Below are positions 51,614 to 60,850 of a stretch of DNA of 64,000 nucleotides, one piece after another; position 1 is the first letter of the stretch; every line of letters starts with the position of its first letter. A program made the translations under genes and the position numbers. Origin of the DNA: Rhodopseudomonas palustris (GTDB taxonomy: Bacteria > Pseudomonadota > Alphaproteobacteria > Rhizobiales > Xanthobacteraceae); assembly GCF_003031265.1 (NCBI RefSeq), contig NZ_CP019966.1, forward strand, positions 3,658,001 to 3,722,000. Reading direction: 5' to 3'. Under the pieces are notes generated by a model. It was not told the DNA's origin and did no database searches. It was given only the letters and a program-made list of their open reading frames with translations.

Positions 51614-52441
51614 ATGAGCGACAGACTGCCGAATCCCCGCTTTTCCCGCCGCGATGGCCCGCCCCGCGGCAAACCCCGCCCTGCCGGGTTCCGCCGCGAA
51701 GCCCGCGAACGCGATGGCGACGGACCCGTGATCCTGTACGGCTGGCACACTGTTACGGCCGCACTGGCCAATCCGCGGCGTAAGATTCGCAAGCTGTGGC
51801 TGACCGAGAACGCCGCCCGCAAGCTGGCCGAGGAGCACATCGACACCCGAATCGCGCCGGAGATCGTCCGGCCGTCGGAGATCGACCGCCAGCTCGGGCC
51901 GGACGCGGTGCATCAAGGCATGCTGGCCGAGGCCGATCCGCTGCAGGTGCCGCGAATCGACACCCTGCCCCAGCACGGCATCGTGCTGGTGCTCGACCAG
52001 ATCACCGATCCGCACAATGTCGGCGCGATCCTGCGCTCGGCGGCCGCGTTCGCCGTGCAGGCGATCGTCACCACCGCCCGGCACAGCCCGGAAGCCACCG
52101 GCGTGCTCGCCAAATCCGCCTCCGGCGCGCTGGAGCTGGTGCCGCTGGTGCTGGTGCAGAATCTCGCCCGGGCTCTGACCGAGCTGAACGACCGCGGCTT
52201 CCTCACGGTGGGTCTCGACAGCGAGGGCGACGACGATCTCGCCGCGGTCGAGCTGCGCCAGCCGCTGGCGCTGGTGCTCGGCGCCGAGGGCAAGGGCCTG
52301 CGGCAGCTGACGCGGCAGACCTGCAACACCGTCGCCCGGCTCGACATGCCCGGCGAGATCAAGAGCCTCAACGTCTCCAACGCGGCCGCACTGGCGCTGT
52401 ACATCGGGGCCAGCCGGCTCGGCCTGATGGGCCGCCGCTAA
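51614..52441 (+). CDS. rlmB: 23S rRNA (guanosine(2251)-2'-O)-methyltransferase RlmB
   Basis: 275 residues from the ATG at 51614; an upstream extension would overlap the tRNA-Tyr gene. The substrate-binding domain starts at LYGWHTVTAALANPRRKIRKLWLT. The SpoU knotted domain has VLVLDQITDPHNVGAILRSAAAF, ALVLGAEGKGL and IKSLNVSNAAALALY, the three SpoU motifs. It methylates the ribose of G2251 in the 23S rRNA P-loop using SAM. The N-terminal 30 residues are Arg/Pro-rich. It is followed by a strong terminator. Confidence 0.95.
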   Translation: MSDRLPNPRFSRRDGPPRGKPRPAGFRREARERDGDGPVILYGWHTVTAALANPRRKIRKLWLTENAARKLAEEHIDTRIAPEIVRPSEIDRQLGPDAVHQGMLAEADPLQVPRIDTLPQHGIVLVLDQITDPHNVGAILRSAAAFAVQAIVTTARHSPEATGVLAKSASGALELVPLVLVQNLARALTELNDRGFLTVGLDSEGDDDLAAVELRQPLALVLGAEGKGLRQLTRQTCNTVARLDMPGEIKSLNVSNAAALALYIGASRLGLMGRR

Positions 52442-52455
52442 GGTTCTGAACGCAC

Positions 52456-52490
52456 AACGCCCGCCCGCATCGGCTGCGGACGGGCGTTTT
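52456..52490 (+). terminator. Rho-independent terminator after rlmB
   Basis: ACGCCCG (52457-52463) pairs with CGGGCGT (52481-52487), with an inner CCGCA/TGCGG stem, followed by TTTT, 16 bases after the rlmB stop. Confidence 0.85.
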
Positions 52491-52513
52491 CAAGCTGGCG
52501 AAATACCGATCAA

Positions 52514-53014
52514 TCAATAGCGCGGGTGATGCACCGGGCCGTGGTTGCGGTGGCCGTGGTGCCAGCCGGCATGGTGGCGATGCGCCCAAGAGCGGGCGTG
52601 ATGGCGGCCGTGATAGCGCACCACCGCCGGGCCCCAGGACGGCTCGCCGATCACCTGATGGGTCATGGCGTGCGCGTAGGCGCCCCCGGTGTAGGCGGTG
52701 CCGGTGCGATACACCGAGACGGCGCGCTCGTCGTAATAGGGGCGCGGCGCGAACCGGCCGGGGCCGGTATAGGCCGGGCCCTGGTTGACGTAATAATAGC
52801 GGGTCGGGTCCGGCAGGCGTTCAAACGACGCGGTACCGTAGCCATAGCCGTAGCCGGTTTCGAACGTGGCGTAGCCGTTGCCGCACGGGCTGACCACCGG
52901 GCCGCACGGCCCGCAGCCATTGCCGAACAGCCCTCCTCCGCAGGCCAGCGCCGGTGCGGCGCTCGCGGTCACCACGGCGACCGCCGCGACCAGTCCGGAA
53001 ATCATCGTACGCAT
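52514..53014 (-). CDS. Secreted Gly/Tyr/His-rich protein
   Basis: 166 residues from the ATG at 53014 (AGGAG about 8 bases upstream); a longer frame to 53098 adds an unlikely tail. A signal peptide (cleavage near APALA) precedes a Cys/Gly cluster (CGGGLFGNGCGPCGP), then Tyr-rich segments (GYGYGYGTASF). The C-terminus is very His-rich (HHARSWAHRHHAGWHHGH), suggesting metal binding. Function unknown; four to five cysteines could be lipid-free disulfides. Confidence 0.65.
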   Translation of the reverse strand: MRTMISGLVAAVAVVTASAAPALACGGGLFGNGCGPCGPVVSPCGNGYATFETGYGYGYGTASFERLPDPTRYYYVNQGPAYTGPGRFAPRPYYDERAVSVYRTGTAYTGGAYAHAMTHQVIGEPSWGPAVVRYHGRHHARSWAHRHHAGWHHGHRNHGPVHHPRY

Positions 53015-53060
53015 ACTACGCTCCTGTTCGATGTCGTCGTCGGGATCGTGGGGGCGGCCA

Positions 53061-53531
53061 TCAACGGTACGGCCGTGGACCGGGCCGCGGCTCGTCAAAC
53101 GGCGGCGCGATCAGCACCTGGGGTTCGATCATCGGGGTCGGCGGTGCCGGCTGCGGCGGCCGCGATTCCACTTCCCAGGATTGATGGAAGCTCTCGGCCG
53201 GCTTCGGCAGCTTGCGGTCCGCCGGCGGCTCGACCTCCAGCCGGCCGTAGCCGGGCAGCCGGTTCGAGCCAGGGTAATAGTGGCCGACCTCCGGATACAC
53301 CACCGGCCGGCTGCCATAGATCGTCGGCTGCACGTGGTTGCCGCTCTCCAGCCCCCAGTCGCCTTCGATCGTCGCATAGGACGCGTCGCGCCCGTTGATG
53401 ATGATCGGCACGCCGGGCCGGCCGGGAATCACGATCGCCCGCCCGCCGCTCTCGGCAAAAGCCGGAGCCGCGGTCACGGTCAGCAGCGCGAGCGCCTGGG
53501 CCAGACGCCGAAGGGTGAAAGGATCAGACAT
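53061..53531 (-). CDS. Secreted proline-rich protein of unknown function
   Basis: 156 residues with a signal peptide (cleavage near APAFA). It contains IVIPGRPGVPIIINGRDASY and EGDWGLESGNHVQPTIYG, then a Pro-rich tail. Same strand as and 46 bases upstream of the 52514-53014 gene, so the two are probably co-transcribed. I recognise no domain. Confidence 0.65.
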   Translation of the reverse strand: MSDPFTLRRLAQALALLTVTAAPAFAESGGRAIVIPGRPGVPIIINGRDASYATIEGDWGLESGNHVQPTIYGSRPVVYPEVGHYYPGSNRLPGYGRLEVEPPADRKLPKPAESFHQSWEVESRPPQPAPPTPMIEPQVLIAPPFDEPRPGPRPYR

Positions 53532-53746
53532 GCGCCAACGGTAAGGGAAAAGCCTGGCAGATGGGTTAAGGCACGGCCGCTCGCGACCGGTAAGCCTAAC
53601 GCGCGAGCACGGTTTCGGGTCCGCCTGCTGCGTTCCGCCGCAACGTCGTTAACGCGCTCTTTCGATCGGCAAGCCACGCGCCCGCTTGGAAACCACCCGC
53701 GGCGGTCTTGTCGATCCGCGGCGGCGCTGCTAGCTGTCTGCCCGAT

Positions 53747-53821
53747 GCCGGCGTAGCACAGCGGTAGTGCAGCGGTTTTGTAAACCGAAGGTCGGGAGTT
53801 CGATCCTCTCCGCCGGCACCA
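53747..53821 (+). tRNA. tRNA-Thr (TGT)
   Basis: GCCGGCG to CGCCGGCACCA gives a perfect 7-bp acceptor stem with encoded CCA. The anticodon loop is TTTGTAA with anticodon TGT, and the T-arm reads GTTCGATCC. 75 bases. Confidence 0.96.
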
Positions 53822-53845
53822 TCTCCCCGCAAGCAAGCTTCGTCC

Positions 53846-54292
53846 CTACGCGACGTCCCCCGCCTCTTGGGAATAGGCCATCTCCATCACGACGGTGTAG
53901 AGCCGCTCGCCGATCAGATGGCCGGTGTGGAAGCCGGTTTCGGTCTGCAGCCAGGCCAGCGCGTGCTGGTGGAGCGGCGACTGCCCGACGAACGCCATCG
54001 CCCAGTTCGGGAATGCGCGAACAGTGATCGGGCTGGCGAGCAGCACCTGGACGTCGCTGTGCCGGTGGTCCTGTTGGATGGTCTCAAACACTTTCTCGAC
54101 CGCGCTGCGCGGCCCTTCGAGAACTTGGGCAAAGAACCCGCTGTTGACGATCAGCGCCCCGGTGATGCCGGCACGGGCGTTGTTGATGCGGGAGGTAGCC
54201 AGGATGCCGGCGATTTCCGACGACAGCCGATCGAGCGGTCCTTCGATCCGGTTTCGGCTGACATAGAGAACGCGAAACAGCTCATCCTGCAT
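53846..54292 (-). CDS. BLUF-domain blue-light photoreceptor
   Basis: 148 residues from the ATG at 54292 (AAAGGGG about 5 bases upstream); an upstream frame to 54343 is unlikely. It is a single BLUF domain that binds FAD. The photoactive Tyr10 (LYVSRN), Asn38 (INNARAGITGAL), Gln56 (FFAQVLEG) and Trp97 (FPNWAMAF) are all in place, matching AppA Tyr21/Asn45/Gln63/Trp104. No effector domain follows, so output must be through protein-protein interaction. The same-strand PAS-like gene lies upstream, 146 bases away. Confidence 0.93.
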   Translation of the reverse strand: MQDELFRVLYVSRNRIEGPLDRLSSEIAGILATSRINNARAGITGALIVNSGFFAQVLEGPRSAVEKVFETIQQDHRHSDVQVLLASPITVRAFPNWAMAFVGQSPLHQHALAWLQTETGFHTGHLIGERLYTVVMEMAYSQEAGDVA

Positions 54293-54438
54293 CGAACCCC
54301 TTTCCCCCGCGGGAATCCCTGATCTTGAATACTGTCGGCGCACAGTGCGCTCAGTTCAAAATCATACGGAGACGCCGGTCGAAGGACTTGTTCGAACGCA
54401 AATCCACAGGCGCGGATCGGATCTCGGTTTATAGGCCG

Positions 54439-55020
54439 TCAGATCGCCGCCCGAAGGTGCGGGTGATCCTCGCGGCCGACGTCTATTGAATACACCGCAA
54501 CGGAATTGGGCGCAGGAAAGTCGCCATTGGCGAAGATGCCGTCGCGCTCGAACCGTCCCTCGGTGCTGATGAGCAGCGTCGCAGTGAAGATGCAATGCAC
54601 CTCGCCTTGCCCATTGGTGAACGGCAACAGCAGCTTCTCGTAGTCCACCGGCACATCGTGCACGTCCGAGACGCAAGAGATCGAATAGACCGGCTTACGG
54701 ATGCGGCGGCAGAGGTCGTATTGAGCCAGGATGTAGTCACGCGTTGCTGGCGACAGCACCTCGTCGAGATACAGTCCCCGCGCCTCCAGTCCGCTGGCCA
54801 CCGACAGCAGCGATCCATAGTGAAGGATTTGATACCGCGGCTCGTCCGAACCGATCACCCGGGTCAGGATCGAACGCGGCATGTCGATGCTCGCCGGCTC
54901 GAACGAGAACGGCACCATGGCGGGGTCGGTGACCCGACCGCCCGCTCTCGCCCACTGGTTGATCAGCCAACGGTGAGGCACGTGGCGGACGACCTCGGCG
55001 CTGCTCGGGTTCACAATCAT
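54439..55020 (-). CDS. PAS-like (PAS_5-type) sensory domain protein
   Basis: 193 residues from the ATG at 55020 (AAGGAA about 7 bases upstream); longer starts up to 55191 are less likely. The segment VRHVPHRWLINQWARAGGRVTDPAMVPF, with its later YEKLLLPFTNGQGEVHCIF block, matches the alphaproteobacterial PAS_5 type I know from context. No HTH or kinase domain is visible. A signalling role is inferred; it is next to a BLUF photoreceptor. Confidence 0.65.
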   Translation of the reverse strand: MIVNPSSAEVVRHVPHRWLINQWARAGGRVTDPAMVPFSFEPASIDMPRSILTRVIGSDEPRYQILHYGSLLSVASGLEARGLYLDEVLSPATRDYILAQYDLCRRIRKPVYSISCVSDVHDVPVDYEKLLLPFTNGQGEVHCIFTATLLISTEGRFERDGIFANGDFPAPNSVAVYSIDVGREDHPHLRAAI

Positions 55021-55439
55021 GCTCGCGGAATTCCTTGTGTATCGGCTGCTGCCTTTCACTCCCAGCGCGACCCGGAACGCAACAGGAGTACGGCGCATGG
55101 CGCTATCCGAGAGCCAATGAGCGGTCAATCCGCAAGACCTCCCTGCACCTTGCCACAGTGTCGCATCTATTCGGATCAGCTCGTCGCCCACTATCTCGGG
55201 ATGTCACGGGCTCAGCGCGTTTTCCACGTAATGCTGAATTTTCCGTCTGCATGTGACTGGTTTTCGGAACATCGCCAAGCTGAGGCGCAGCGCGCCGCCA
55301 AGTGATCGATACTCTAAAATCGTCGCGTCGGCCTCCTGGAAGTCCCTGTCTGGAACTACGCGAAGCTTGATGTAACGCAATACCGCTCCCGTCAGAGCTG
55401 CAAAGCTGAGTTTTATCGCCCAGAAGGGAATCATCCGGC

Positions 55440-55673
55440 ATGCGATCGTTTCAACACCGCGACTACTTCTTCCATCCGTGCCGGATGTGCGGAGCCGTGG
55501 CCAACCTGACGCGCAACACGCCTGCAGCCGACGGCTGCGAGCATCGCACCTACGAATGCCGACGATGCGGCCATATCGACCTGTTCGGGGTCGGACCGGA
55601 CGCCAGCAGGCCCTGGACGGTGATCGGCTCGGCCGAGTTGGAGGCGGCTGGTGGCGGCAGCGGCGCAAGCTGA
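55440..55673 (+). CDS. Small zinc-ribbon-like protein
   Basis: 77 residues with two CxxC knuckles, HPCRMCGAVANL and YECRRCGHIDLF, spaced about 25 residues apart, typical of a small zinc ribbon. No other domain. Short, single gene between a PAS-like gene and a convergent acetyltransferase. Function unknown. Confidence 0.65.
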   Translation: MRSFQHRDYFFHPCRMCGAVANLTRNTPAADGCEHRTYECRRCGHIDLFGVGPDASRPWTVIGSAELEAAGGGSGAS

Positions 55674-55689
55674 ACCGCTCCCCCAAAGA

Positions 55690-56151
55690 TTAGAGATCGA
55701 TCGCCATCAGCACCGTGTCGGCGCCGTTCCAGCGTGTGCGATCGACGATGCTCCATCCGAGCCGCTGATAGTAATCCGCCGCATCCGTTGTGTAGAGAAA
55801 TAGCCGGCGGTGGCCGCGCTGCCGCGCCTGGTCCTCGATCGCGCCGACCAATGCCGCGCCGACGCCAAAGCGACGATGGGCCGGCGCGACGTAAAGCCCT
55901 GCAAGCCACGGCGTGACATCGTGCACCGGGGCGATCTCGGACCGAACCAGCAGCGCGGTCCCGGCCGGCTCGTCATCATGCATCGCCATCAGTGCGACCT
56001 GATCGGATGGATCTGCCACGAACGCCTCAAGCGAAGCCAGTTCGTCTGCTGCGCTGGCGTTGAGCACCGAGAACGTCTCGGCGCGCCACCGCGCGCACAC
56101 CGCGAGCTCATTCATACCGGGTGCCAGGACGATAATGCGGGTGGTGGACAT
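55690..56151 (-). CDS. GNAT-family N-acetyltransferase
   Basis: 153 residues. LAGLYVAPAHRRFGVGAALVGAIEDQARQRG is the acetyl-CoA pyrophosphate-binding motif (R-R-x-G-x-G/A). LFLYTTDAADYYQRLGWSIVDR is the C-terminal beta-bulge. The substrate is unknown. It is divergent from the chemotaxis receptor gene at 56456. Confidence 0.88.
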   Translation of the reverse strand: MSTTRIIVLAPGMNELAVCARWRAETFSVLNASAADELASLEAFVADPSDQVALMAMHDDEPAGTALLVRSEIAPVHDVTPWLAGLYVAPAHRRFGVGAALVGAIEDQARQRGHRRLFLYTTDAADYYQRLGWSIVDRTRWNGADTVLMAIDL

Positions 56152-56455
56152 TGGCGCCGCCTCCTCCGCGGAGATCAGCCCCGCCGCGTATCACTGGTAG
56201 ATGTACCAGTTCCCGAATTAACCATCGAATAGTTCCACTCCGTTAAAACGGACCGCGAAATCACTCGTGCTTCGCAACGGAGCGTCTTCGCATGAGTCCG
56301 CGCTTCGGTGCCCTGCCCGGCACATCCAGGCACGCCGCCCGGCCGAACGGCCGCCGGGCGGCCACTCTCCTCGCCGATCGCGCCAGCGATGCCTGTCCGC
56401 CCGGCATCCTCCCCAATTTTCAAGATCCCGCCCGTATTTTCGAACGGACCGTCCC

Positions 56456-58141
56456 ATGAAACTCTCGGACATCAAACTGCTCTACAAGATCCTCGCCTGC
56501 TTCCTGCTGCTCGGTTTGGTGACGGCGTTCGGTTTGTGGCACTCGTCGTCGAAGACCACCGAGGCGGTCGGCATCTACTCGGAGATGATCGACAAGGACG
56601 TCGCCGGGATGAAGGCGAATCTTCGCGTCAACTCCCGCGTTTACAATTTCGGCCGGCTGATCTGGCGGCTCACCGCCGAGACCGACCCGGTGATGATGAA
56701 TGAGGTCGTTCAGGAGGTCCGCGCCAACTACAAGGATTTCCAGGATCAGATTGCGATCGGCCGCAAAGCGCTGCCGCAATTCGCCGCCGATTTCGACAAG
56801 GCGGCGGCGATGTTCGACGAGATCATGACCAAGAGCTATCCGAAGCTCGAGAAGGAAGCGCTCGCCAACAACAACGAGGAAGCCTCGCGCCTCAACCGCG
56901 CGATGATCCCGCAGACCGACGCGCTGCGCGACCACGTCCGCACCATCACCACACGCCTCGACGACTCGCTGGCAAAGCGCTCGCATGAAGCAGCGGCCGA
57001 TGTAAAGAACGCCGTGACATCGACGGTGGTGATCGTCGGCGGCGCATTCCTGGCGGTGCTGGCGGCGGCGTTCGCGCTGGTGCAGTTCGGTGTCGCCCGC
57101 CCGATCGCCCGGCTGGTCGGCGATCTGCAGGCGATGGCGCGCGGCCAGGATGTCGATGTCAGCGGCACCGAACGCGGCGACGAAATCGGCCAGATCGCCA
57201 ATGCCGTCAACGACATTCATTTGATGCTCGCCGAGAAGGCGCGGCGCGAGGCGGACGACAAGCTCGCCGCCGACCGCGAGGCTGAAGCCGAGCGCAAGAC
57301 GGTGATGATGAATCTGGCGAACTCGTTCGAAGCCGCGGTCGGCGAGATCGTCGAGACGGTGTCGTCGGCGTCGACCGAACTGGAAGCCTCGGCGCGCACG
57401 CTCGCGGGCACCTCCGAACGTTCGCAGGAACGCACCACCCGCGTTGCGGTGGCTTCCGAACAGGCATCCACCAACGTGCAGTCGGTGGCCTCGGCGACCG
57501 AGGAGATGAGCTCATCGATTTCCGAGATCAGCCGCCAGGTGCAGGACTCGGCGCGGATCGCCACCGAGGCGGTCGAGCAGGCCCGCACCACCAATTCCAG
57601 CGTCGGCGAATTGTCGGCGGCCGCGGCTCGGATCGGCGACGTCGTCGAACTGATCAACACCATCGCCGGCCAGACCAACCTGCTCGCGCTGAACGCCACG
57701 ATCGAAGCGGCTCGCGCCGGCGAGGCCGGTCGCGGCTTCGCGGTCGTCGCGAGCGAAGTGAAGGCACTGGCCGAGCAGACTGCCAAGGCGACCGGTGAAA
57801 TCAGCGCCCAGATCGGGGGCATTCAGAGCGCGACCGATCAGTCGGTGCGGGCGATCCGCGAGATCGGCGAGACCATCGCCAAGATGTCCGAGATCTCCTC
57901 GACGATTGCGGCAGCAGTCGAACAGCAAGGCGCTGCTACGCAGGAAATCTCCCGCAACGTGCAGCAGGCTGCGCAAGGTACCCAGCAGGTGTCGTCGAAC
58001 ATCGTCGAGGTGCAGCACGGCGTCACCGAGACCGGCTCGGCATCGAGCCAAGTGCTGTCGGCCGCCCAAGGGCTCTCGCGCGACAGCGAGCGGCTGCGCA
58101 GCGAGGTCGCGAAGTTTCTCAGCACGGTACGCGCGGCCTGA
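56456..58141 (+). CDS. Methyl-accepting chemotaxis protein
   Basis: 561 residues. The start ATG at 56456 places TM1 at residues about 8-28 ([20 protein letters not shown]); the open frame runs further upstream but without protein-like composition. The periplasmic domain (about 30-185) is a four-helix-bundle type sensor, followed by TM2 ([19 protein letters not shown]), a HAMP domain (about 205-255) and a long signalling coiled coil. Its tip is [26 protein letters not shown], the conserved CheA/CheW contact region. No ligand can be inferred. A hairpin terminator follows. Confidence 0.94.
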   Translation: MKLSDIKLLYKILACFLLLGLVTAFGLWHSSSKTTEAVGIYSEMIDKDVAGMKANLRVNSRVYNFGRLIWRLTAETDPVMMNEVVQEVRANYKDFQDQIAIGRKALPQFAADFDKAAAMFDEIMTKSYPKLEKEALANNNEEASRLNRAMIPQTDALRDHVRTITTRLDDSLAKRSHEAAADVKNAVTSTVVIVGGAFLAVLAAAFALVQFGVARPIARLVGDLQAMARGQDVDVSGTERGDEIGQIANAVNDIHLMLAEKARREADDKLAADREAEAERKTVMMNLANSFEAAVGEIVETVSSASTELEASARTLAGTSERSQERTTRVAVASEQASTNVQSVASATEEMSSSISEISRQVQDSARIATEAVEQARTTNSSVGELSAAAARIGDVVELINTIAGQTNLLALNATIEAARAGEAGRGFAVVASEVKALAEQTAKATGEISAQIGGIQSATDQSVRAIREIGETIAKMSEISSTIAAAVEQQGAATQEISRNVQQAAQGTQQVSSNIVEVQHGVTETGSASSQVLSAAQGLSRDSERLRSEVAKFLSTVRAA

Positions 58142-58183
58142 CGCGGCACGCCTCCCCGGCTCGATCCGAGCCAGCCGATCATG

Positions 58184-58213
58184 ACCGGCGCCCGCGTGGC
58201 GCCGGTTTGGTTT
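58184..58213 (+). terminator. Terminator after the chemotaxis receptor gene
   Basis: ACCGGCGCC (58184-58192) and GGCGCCGGT (58198-58206) form a perfect 9-bp stem followed by TTGGTTT, about 43 bases after the stop. Confidence 0.75.
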
Positions 58214-58252
58214 CAGAGCCCGCCCAAGAGCGCGGCTGGCGTTGCTCAGGAC

Positions 58253-58366
58253 TCAGTGCCGCGAGGCGAGCGCCGCGGCGATGCGGCCCTGGATGACGAC
58301 GCCGAGCCAGATCACCAAGGTCGACAGGCCGGCCGCAGCCACTACCAGTAGGTCGGTCTCGCTCAT
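58253..58366 (-). CDS. 37-residue single-span membrane protein
   Basis: ATG at 58366 preceded by GGAGGA at about 7 bases, a strong ribosome site. The product is MSETDLLVVAAAGLSTLVIW followed by LGVVIQGRIAAALASRH: a short acidic head, one hydrophobic helix and a basic tail. Too short to assign. The good site and helix make a real gene more likely than chance. Confidence 0.5.
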   Translation of the reverse strand: MSETDLLVVAAAGLSTLVIWLGVVIQGRIAAALASRH

Positions 58367-58523
58367 CGGATCAGTCCTCCGCAAGGACGGGGTAGTAGCC
58401 CAAAGGGCTGCTACGATCGGCGGCGTCGCATCCGCGGCGCCGCAACTCTTGGGCAATTATTGCTGCACGGCGCGGGCCGGCTTTGATGCCGGTCAACCGC
58501 GGCGGCGGCAGGCATTCCAGCGC

Positions 58524-58631
58524 TCACAGCCACCGCACCAGAACGGTGAGATTGACCGCGCAGGCCCCCAGCAATGCCAAGGTGAGGCCGAACGGAGCGC
58601 TATCGATGCGGGTTTTCAGGATCGTCGTCAT
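58524..58631 (-). CDS. 35-residue single-span membrane protein
   Basis: The frame from ATG 58631 encodes MTTILKTRIDSAPFGLTLAL then LGACAVNLTVLVRWL: a basic head and one hydrophobic helix. It lies 157 bases upstream of the 58253-58366 ORF in the same orientation. No good ribosome site is visible, so support is weaker than for its neighbour. Confidence 0.35.
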   Translation of the reverse strand: MTTILKTRIDSAPFGLTLALLGACAVNLTVLVRWL

Positions 58632-58757
58632 GTTGGAACCCGATGTCATGACCGGACCATCGGGTGATTCTAGCCTTGGAGTCCCAAGCGATATTTTTCG
58701 CCGGATTTAACCCTCGTTAACCTTCGATTCCCGACTCCCGGCCCTCTTCCGGCCGAC

Positions 58758-58786
58758 GCAAAAAGGCCGGCGCTGAGGCCGGCCTT
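58758..58786 (-). terminator. Terminator after the outer-membrane protein gene
   Basis: AAGGCCGGC (58763-58771) and GCCGGCCTT (58778-58786) form a 9-bp stem; on the minus strand it ends in TTTTTGC. Located 46 bases after the stop of 58833-59555. Confidence 0.85.
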
Positions 58787-58832
58787 GAAGCTGGGATTCG
58801 TGAGGTAGGATAGATACTTAGCGGATCGCCGA

Positions 58833-59555
58833 TCAGTATTTGGCAACCGCCGGACCGCCCCAGCCGAAGCGGTAATTGATACCGGCCTTGACGGTGTGCT
58901 CGTCGTTGCGGAACGAGGTGCCGACCACGTCGGCCGGACCGCCGGTGAAGGTGGTATCGCCGAACTTGTAGTACTGGTACTCGACCTTGGCCGACCAGCT
59001 CGGCGCGAACATGTATTCGAGGCCGGCGCCGACGGTGTAGCCGTCGTTGCGGCTGCCGCTGGTGGTGTAGCCGGACGGCACGCCGCCGAGCGCGGCGACG
59101 CTGAGATCGCTGTCGCGCCAGGCGTAACCGCCCTTGGCGTAAACCAGCGTCGGGCCCCAGGCGTAACCCAGTCGGCCAGTGACCGAGCCGAGGCCGCGGG
59201 TGTCTTCGGTCGCGGTGCTGCCACCCGGGAAGATCACGCCGGTGTTGTTCGACGACATCCAGCTATACTGGGCTTCGATACCGATCACCCAGTTGGTGGC
59301 GAACTGATAGTCCGCGCCGCCCTGGACACCGCCGAAGAAGCGGCCGGAGTTGCCGGTGATGTTGTTATCGCCGGCCCAGGCGCCGCCGACGTGGCCGCCG
59401 ACATAGAAGCCGGTCCAGTTGTAAACCACCTCGGGCGCCGTATAGGCGGGCGCGGCCTTGGTATAGGGCCGCGGCGGCAGGTCGGCGGCAAAGGCGGGAG
59501 CGGAGAGCGCGATCACCGCCGCTGCGCCGAGCAGAGTGTTCTTCATCGTCTTCAT
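58833..59555 (-). CDS. Omp25/RopB-like outer membrane beta-barrel protein
   Basis: 240 residues from the ATG at 59555 (AGAGGG about 6 bases upstream). The longer open frame to 60161 is rejected because it runs through the neighbouring lipoprotein gene. A signal peptide (cleavage near APAFA) leads to ADLPPRPYTKAAP, the typical alphaproteobacterial porin-family opening. NWTGFYVGGHVGGAWAGDNN is the family hallmark, and the C-terminus ends in AGINYRFGW..., a beta-barrel signature. Function: structural outer membrane 8-strand barrel; specificity unknown. Confidence 0.93.
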   Translation of the reverse strand: MKTMKNTLLGAAAVIALSAPAFAADLPPRPYTKAAPAYTAPEVVYNWTGFYVGGHVGGAWAGDNNITGNSGRFFGGVQGGADYQFATNWVIGIEAQYSWMSSNNTGVIFPGGSTATEDTRGLGSVTGRLGYAWGPTLVYAKGGYAWRDSDLSVAALGGVPSGYTTSGSRNDGYTVGAGLEYMFAPSWSAKVEYQYYKFGDTTFTGGPADVVGTSFRNDEHTVKAGINYRFGWGGPAVAKY

Positions 59556-59734
59556 CGTCGTCCCTCTTTCGATGCGTTCCGATGTGCTCAAAACAGCATG
59601 GCAATCGTTTGGTTGCCCGGTGGCGACGGCGTAGCAATCATTCAGCAGGACTGTGACGACGCCGCAACACTCGGGAACCCGTCCCTGCCAGGCCGGCATC
59701 AGATTAGTCGCGGCAGATTGCGATCCGGTCGGGA

Positions 59735-60154
59735 TCAGCGCGACAATTTTTCCAGTTCGGGAAACGGCGCATAAACGACGCCGGTGCACAGCTCGCCGGC
59801 ATGCGGCGCGACGCGGTCGAGCCGGCCGTCGACATGCACGATCGCCATGTCCTGCAGCGTGCCGCCGCGCGGGGTGAAGCGCAGGCACGATACCCAGCGC
59901 ACCCGGCCGTCGACCGGCCGCTGCACCGGCTCGGCCATCGCCGCATCGCGCAGGCCCGACGGGTTGTTGAGATAGGTCCGCAGGAAGGCCGGGATCTCGC
60001 TGCGATAGTTCACCGGAAACGGCTGCGGCGGATCGGTATCGAACGACATCGAGCCGCCGATCGCGCAAGCACCGAGCAGCGCCGCGAGCGGCAGCGCCAA
60101 AGCGGCGCGCAGCGGGCGCAGGAAGGTCGGCAATGGGATCGCGGGACGGCGCAT
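59735..60154 (-). CDS. Putative lipoprotein of unknown function
   Basis: 139 residues with a lipobox LLGAC near residue 29 (AALALPLAALLGACAIGG). The mature domain YRSEIPAFLRTYLNNPSGLRDAAMAEPV... WVSCLRFTPRGGTLQ resembles a conserved alphaproteobacterial lipoprotein family. It is on the same strand as and upstream of the outer membrane protein gene. Confidence 0.75.
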   Translation of the reverse strand: MRRPAIPLPTFLRPLRAALALPLAALLGACAIGGSMSFDTDPPQPFPVNYRSEIPAFLRTYLNNPSGLRDAAMAEPVQRPVDGRVRWVSCLRFTPRGGTLQDMAIVHVDGRLDRVAPHAGELCTGVVYAPFPELEKLSR

Positions 60155-60190
60155 GTCTCATGCAATAGCGCGCCGGGCGGCGAAATCAAT

Positions 60191-60230
60191 CGCCCGCCGT
60201 GCCGCGAGGGGAAGCGCGGCACGGCGGGCG
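60191..60230. terminator. 16-bp perfect hairpin between lipoprotein and basic-protein genes
   Basis: CGCCCGCCGTGCCGCG (60191-60206) pairs with CGCGGCACGGCGGGCG (60215-60230) over an 8-base loop. The minus-strand flank is ATTGATTT, a weak U-run, so it probably terminates the 60247-60543 gene. Confidence 0.7.
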
Positions 60231-60246
60231 TTGGGACGGCTGAGGA

Positions 60247-60543
60247 TCAGCCGCGCTTCGGCGCGATGTGGCGGATCGACGCCTTGGACAGATGCTGCTT
60301 GGCGACCGGCTGCTTCATCGCCTGGTGCTTGGCATGATGCTTGGAGGCGTGGTGCTTGCCGACATGGCGCTGGGCGTGATGCTTGCCGGCCTGCTTCTGC
60401 ACCGGAGCGGCCTGCGCGGTCTTGCCGGCCGGCGCGGTCTGGGTGGTGGCCGGCGCGGCCGGGGTCTTGTCGGCGGAGGCGGCGAGCGCCGGGGCGGCCA
60501 GCATCGAAACGGCAACGAGCGCGGCGGACAGGGTCTTGATCAT
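60247..60543 (-). CDS. Secreted Lys/His/Ala-rich basic protein
   Basis: 98 residues with signal peptide (cleavage near APALA). The mature part is Ala/Pro/Gln-rich then very Lys/His-rich (AGKHHAQRHVGKHHASKHHA), a low-complexity basic tail resembling acid-shock-like proteins of Bradyrhizobiaceae. A GGAGAC site precedes the ATG. Probably periplasmic; function unknown. Confidence 0.7.
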   Translation of the reverse strand: MIKTLSAALVAVSMLAAPALAASADKTPAAPATTQTAPAGKTAQAAPVQKQAGKHHAQRHVGKHHASKHHAKHQAMKQPVAKQHLSKASIRHIAPKRG

Positions 60544-60850
60544 GGTGGGTCTCCTTGAACAGTCGGTTCGAAATTCGCTTGATCCGAACGCGGGGCCGGA
60601 GCGGCCGGGTGCTCGATCACGGTGCCGACCCTAGAGCCGCGGCACTGAACCGCACCTGACGGCCGCCGATGGCTTCCGTTCATCAGCATGAATTGTTGGT
60701 CATGCACGCTGGTGGCGTGCCGACGCCGACAGGCGCCCTCGCCCCCTCGCCTCGACACCCCCGGACAGGTCGTATAGACCGACGACGGTGAGAGGCGGCC
60801 GGCACCACGATGGCCTGTCAGCCGTCCGCCGCCGTCAGAGGCCGCCTTCG
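60544..60850. other. Intergenic region upstream of the NAD kinase gene
   Basis: 307 bases between divergent genes. It holds a small hairpin GCACGC-TGGTG-GCGTGC (60704-60720) but nothing else recognised. Confidence 0.4.

Noticed and set aside
59556..60161. N-terminal extension of the outer membrane protein to 60161
   Set aside because: It runs through the separate lipoprotein gene in another frame; the ATG at 59555 with a good site and signal peptide is preferred.
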